DNA of 64,000 nt from Aliiglaciecola lipolytica (GTDB lineage: Bacteria; Pseudomonadota; Gammaproteobacteria; Enterobacterales; Alteromonadaceae): assembly GCF_018860635.1 (NCBI RefSeq), contig NZ_JAHKPT010000017.1:91226-155225 (forward strand). Direction: 5' to 3'. Under the pieces are notes generated by a model, which did no database searches, was not told where the DNA came from, and saw only the letters and a program-made list of their open reading frames with translations. The first letter of the stretch is position 1, and every line of letters starts with the position of its first letter. Positions 60,937 to 64,000 of this stretch are shown one piece after another. Both the position numbers and the translations under genes were made by a program.

Positions 60937-63285
60937 TTACTTTTGTTTCGCTTTAGCAAACGCATCCGCAAAGGCGTTACCCATGGCAGCATTACCTTGG
61001 GCGGGGGATTTTTTGCGATGATTATCTCGGCCTTGGTTTTTAATCGGCTTGGCGTGTTTATGGGTGCCTCTATTGTCGGCTTTTGAATGATTGTCTCTAG
61101 CCCCTTGAGGTTTGGCAGTGTTGTCATCTAACTTCATGGTGAAAGCAATTCGCTTACGCTGCTCATCCACTTCAATGACTTTGACCTTAACGATGTCACC
61201 AGCTTTTACCACTTCTCTGGGATCAGAAATAAACTTGTTAGTCATAGCGGAGATGTGTACCAAACCATCTTGATGCACACCTACATCGACAAATGCACCG
61301 AAATTAGCAACATTGCTGACTACACCCTCTAAAATCATGCCTTCTTTCAAGTCAGATATTTTTTCAACACCCTCTTTGAATGCAGCGGTTTTAAACTCAG
61401 GACGGGGATCGCGACCGGGCTTCTCAAGTTCGGCGATTATATCGGTGACTGTGGGTAAACCGAAATTCTCGTTGGTATAGGTCTCGGGAGATAACGCTTT
61501 AAGAACTTCTTTGTTGCCAATCAGGTCGTTCACTGCGCAAGCTGTTCTATCCACGATTTCATTCACCACAGGGTAAGCTTCAGGGTGCACCGCTGAGGCA
61601 TCTAATGGATTGCTGCCGTTAACGATTCTTAAGAATCCAGCTGCCTGCTCATAGGCCTTTGGGCCCAATCTTTCAACATTCAATAAATCTTTTCGTTGGG
61701 TAAACGCGCCATGTTGATCACGAAACATCACTATATTTTGCGCTAACGTCCGGTTCAAACCAGATACATGAGATAAAAGTGCGGGAGATGCGGTGTTCAC
61801 ATCGACGCCTACCGCATTTACACAATCTTCAATAACATGCTCTAGAGATTTACCAAGATTACTCTGGCTAACGTCATGCTGGTACTGACCTACTCCGATC
61901 GCTTTAGGCTCAATTTTCACAAGCTCAGCCAATGGATCTTGTAGTCTGCGAGCGATGGACACTGCCCCACGCAAGGATACGTCCATCCCAGGTAGCTCCT
62001 GAGACGCCAACTCAGATGCAGAATAAACCGAGGCGCCAGCTTCGCTGACAACAATTTTACGTAGGTTTAATTCTGGCGCTGATTTAATCAGCTCCGCCAC
62101 AAGTTTGTCGGTTTCCCTTGAGCCTGTGCCGTTGCCAATACTGATTAGCTGGACTTTATACTGTTTGCATAAGTTGGCTAGTGTACGTAACGATTTGTCC
62201 CACTGATTTTGCGGTACATGTGGAAATATTGTGTTTGTCGCTACAACTTTACCTGTGGTATCTACTACAGCGACTTTTACACCCGTTCGTAAACCTGGAT
62301 CTAAACCCATAGTGACTTTAGCGCCCGCCGGAGCGGCCATTAATAAGTCATTTAAATTACGAGCAAAAACACCAATAGCTTCTTCTTCAGCTTGTTCTCT
62401 GATGGCACCAAACAATTCAGATTCCATATGCAATTGGATTTTTACTTTCCACGTCCATTGCACAACAGTCGCTAACCATGCATCGGCAGGCTTACCATTA
62501 AATTGCAAATTCAAATGCTCGCGTATGATACTTTCGCAATAAGCACTGCGGTCGTTTTCTTCCCGTTGCGGATCTGCATCAAGGTTGACTTGAAGTAACC
62601 CTTCATTGCGCCCACGAAACATGGCTAGAGCTCGATGTGAGGGGACTTTACTGATTTTTTCGCTATGTGCAAAATAATCAGAATATTTAGCTGCTTCTTT
62701 TTCTTTACCACTGACCACAGTACTTCGGATATGTGCATTTTGCTGTAAATAGCGACGCACTTTTTGCAGTAACGCAGCATCTTCAGAGAAGCGTTCCATT
62801 AAAATATATTTGGCACCGTCTAATGCACTTTTTACATCCGCGACACCGGCCTCTGGATTGACGAAACTCTCAGCTTCTGTTTCTGGACTGAGTTGTTGAT
62901 TAGCAAACAGCTTGTCGGCTAATGGTTCTAAACCTGCCTCTATGGCAATCTGCCCTTTGGTGCGTCGTTTCGGTTTGAATGGTAAATATAAATCTTCCAA
63001 TTCGGTTTTATTTTCAGACGCCCGTATCTTTTGACTCAACTCTGGCGTTAATTTGCCCTGCTCATCAATAGATTTCAGGATCACCACCATACGCTCCTGC
63101 ATTTCGCGTAAGTAGCCTAAACGTTGCTCTAACGCTCTTAACTGCGCGTCATCAAGGCCAAAGGTGGCTTCTTTTCTATAACGAGCTATAAACGGTACTG
63201 TTGCACCGCCGTCTAATAATTCAACAGCAGCGTTAACTTGTTTCTGCTCAACGCTGAGTTCGCTAGCAATTTTTTCGATGATCAT
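60937..63285 (-). CDS. tex: RNA-binding transcription accessory protein Tex
   Basis: The product is 782 aa (E. coli YhgF 773). Domains in order: N-terminal helical Tex_N (about 1-190), an RNase H-like YqgF domain near 325-455 ([18 protein letters not shown]), helix-hairpin-helix motifs near 490-565 ([19 protein letters not shown]) and an S1 RNA-binding domain near 640-715 ([22 protein letters not shown]). The C-terminal 60 residues are basic and low-complexity. It interacts with RNA polymerase and nucleic acids; the precise role is unclear. Confidence 0.95.
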   Translation of the reverse strand: MIIEKIASELSVEQKQVNAAVELLDGGATVPFIARYRKEATFGLDDAQLRALEQRLGYLREMQERMVVILKSIDEQGKLTPELSQKIRASENKTELEDLYLPFKPKRRTKGQIAIEAGLEPLADKLFANQQLSPETEAESFVNPEAGVADVKSALDGAKYILMERFSEDAALLQKVRRYLQQNAHIRSTVVSGKEKEAAKYSDYFAHSEKISKVPSHRALAMFRGRNEGLLQVNLDADPQREENDRSAYCESIIREHLNLQFNGKPADAWLATVVQWTWKVKIQLHMESELFGAIREQAEEEAIGVFARNLNDLLMAAPAGAKVTMGLDPGLRTGVKVAVVDTTGKVVATNTIFPHVPQNQWDKSLRTLANLCKQYKVQLISIGNGTGSRETDKLVAELIKSAPELNLRKIVVSEAGASVYSASELASQELPGMDVSLRGAVSIARRLQDPLAELVKIEPKAIGVGQYQHDVSQSNLGKSLEHVIEDCVNAVGVDVNTASPALLSHVSGLNRTLAQNIVMFRDQHGAFTQRKDLLNVERLGPKAYEQAAGFLRIVNGSNPLDASAVHPEAYPVVNEIVDRTACAVNDLIGNKEVLKALSPETYTNENFGLPTVTDIIAELEKPGRDPRPEFKTAAFKEGVEKISDLKEGMILEGVVSNVANFGAFVDVGVHQDGLVHISAMTNKFISDPREVVKAGDIVKVKVIEVDEQRKRIAFTMKLDDNTAKPQGARDNHSKADNRGTHKHAKPIKNQGRDNHRKKSPAQGNAAMGNAFADAFAKAKQK

Positions 63286-63404
63286 ACAAGACCCTTGATA
63301 AGGCGTTATCGCCTTGGAAAACTGAAAATAGGCTAATTAGAGCCCAAAAATAAACAGCCGCAACTTTAACAGTGCAGCTGAAGATAAAAAACACTTAACC
63401 GTGG

Positions 63405-63878
63405 TTATTTTTCATATTCAATACTTTTTATTAACCAATTGAACTCACCGGCCTCGGTGCGCACGGTTGCTTCCTCGTCAACTTCCTTCTTCAATAATGC
63501 TCGCGCCATGGGAGAGTCGATGGAAATACAATCTTTACGGGAAAAGATTTCGTCGTAGCCGACAATTTGTAAGCGTAAGGTTTTGTCGTCTTCATTTTCT
63601 ATTTCCACCCAGGCACCAAAAAATACTTTGCCTTCTTGCTGTGGTGAATAGTCGACTACTTTTAAATGTTTGAGACTTTTTGTGAGATAGCGAATGCGTC
63701 TGTCAATTTCTCGCAAACGTTTCTTATTGTACTGATAATCGGCGTTTTCACTGCGATCACCTAAGCTTGCGGCCCAAGTTACCTTTTTCGTTGTTTCAGG
63801 ACGCTCTACTCGCCATAAGTGTTCGAGTTCATTCTGTAATTGTTGGTAACCCTTGCGGGTAATTAACGGGGTTCTCAA
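63405..63878 (-). CDS. greB: Transcription elongation factor GreB
   Basis: The product is 157 aa (E. coli GreB 158). It rescues backtracked RNA polymerase by stimulating transcript cleavage. The N-terminal coiled coil carries the acidic tip and signature ASLGDRSENADYQYNKKR; the C-terminal FKBP-like domain has SPQQEGKVFFGAWVEIEN and YDEIFSRKDCISIDSPMARA. The frame extends to GTG 63905, but a TTG at 63878 has GAGG 9 nt upstream and gives the E. coli-type start (LRTPLITRKGY), so it is preferred. Confidence 0.95.
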   Translation of the reverse strand: MRTPLITRKGYQQLQNELEHLWRVERPETTKKVTWAASLGDRSENADYQYNKKRLREIDRRIRYLTKSLKHLKVVDYSPQQEGKVFFGAWVEIENEDDKTLRLQIVGYDEIFSRKDCISIDSPMARALLKKEVDEEATVRTEAGEFNWLIKSIEYEK

Positions 63879-63905
63879 GCAAAAAACCTCTTTTTTATTA
63901 AACAC

Positions 63906-64000
63906 TGTTGTGGATACAAAGACTTAGCCAATAGTTGCCAAGTAGTGATCTAACTATAAATTATAACTGCTGTTTTATTAGTCAAAAACGTTCCAAGAAA
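63906..64000. other. Upstream region of greB, window edge
   Basis: Only 95 AT-rich bases remain before the window edge; they presumably hold the greB promoter, and no gene is visible. Confidence 0.4.

Overview
This window is a chromosomal segment of a gammaproteobacterium, most likely a marine Alteromonadales (Alteromonadaceae, Paraglaciecola/Glaciecola-like). That placement is inferred from several proteins: E. coli-like GreB, NfuA, BioH and LexA; a class II ketol-acid reductoisomerase next to ilvY; a plsB-lexA divergent pair; DUF6482, DUF2909 and SprA-related proteins; and a complete aa3/caa3 cytochrome oxidase cluster. No rRNA, tRNA, CRISPR array or recognisable insertion sequence was seen. 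About 58 protein genes are supported, plus one leader peptide.

Layout. 1-5.3 kb: a tandem ~77-bp repeat array, then a secreted methyltransferase-like protein, a secreted amidohydrolase, DUF1285, DUF3014, DUF6482 and a glyoxalase I. 5.4-12.1 kb: a cyanophycin module. iadA and cphB (degradation) are followed by a strong terminator, then by cphA and a Mur-ligase-only paralogue (synthesis). 12.2-22.7 kb: two small conserved proteins, proB-proA, an M20 peptidase, transporters, an ECF sigma factor with a membrane partner, a beta-carbonic anhydrase and a Bcr/CflA efflux pump. 22.7-31.3 kb: branched-chain amino acid genes ilvC/ilvY, comM, and ilvD-ilvA preceded by a previously unannotated leader peptide and attenuator.

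31.3-37.3 kb is an accessory island between the convergent housekeeping genes ilvA and plsB. It encodes a DEDDh exonuclease fused to zinc-ribbon and transposase-like regions, and, convergent to it, an OLD-type ATPase/TOPRIM nuclease plus a UvrD-like helicase. The last two match the Gabija anti-phage pair (GajA/GajB) in order, size and motifs. Both edges carry a ~42-nt, 38/42 identical structured repeat in inverted orientation, each followed by a terminator pointing into the island.

37.3-64 kb: plsB and lexA (two LexA boxes), then a cytochrome c oxidase region (coxB-coxA-ctaG-coxC, DUF2909, SURF1, a thioredoxin-like protein, ctaA, ctaB, sco). After it come acetyltransferases, a Tat-exported dienelactone hydrolase, a polysaccharide deacetylase, a DinF-like MATE pump, nfuA, an M14 carboxypeptidase, comF/bioH, a SprA-related protein, tex and greB.

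The items I judge most worth following are the Gabija-like island with its exonuclease-transposase fusion and paired flanking RNA-like elements, the cyanophycin module (IadA with Glu replacing the bridging Lys, plus the second ligase), and the ilvDA attenuator lacking ilvGM. Many starts were moved from the longest ORF to a downstream codon with a proper ribosome binding site; each case is explained in its entry.
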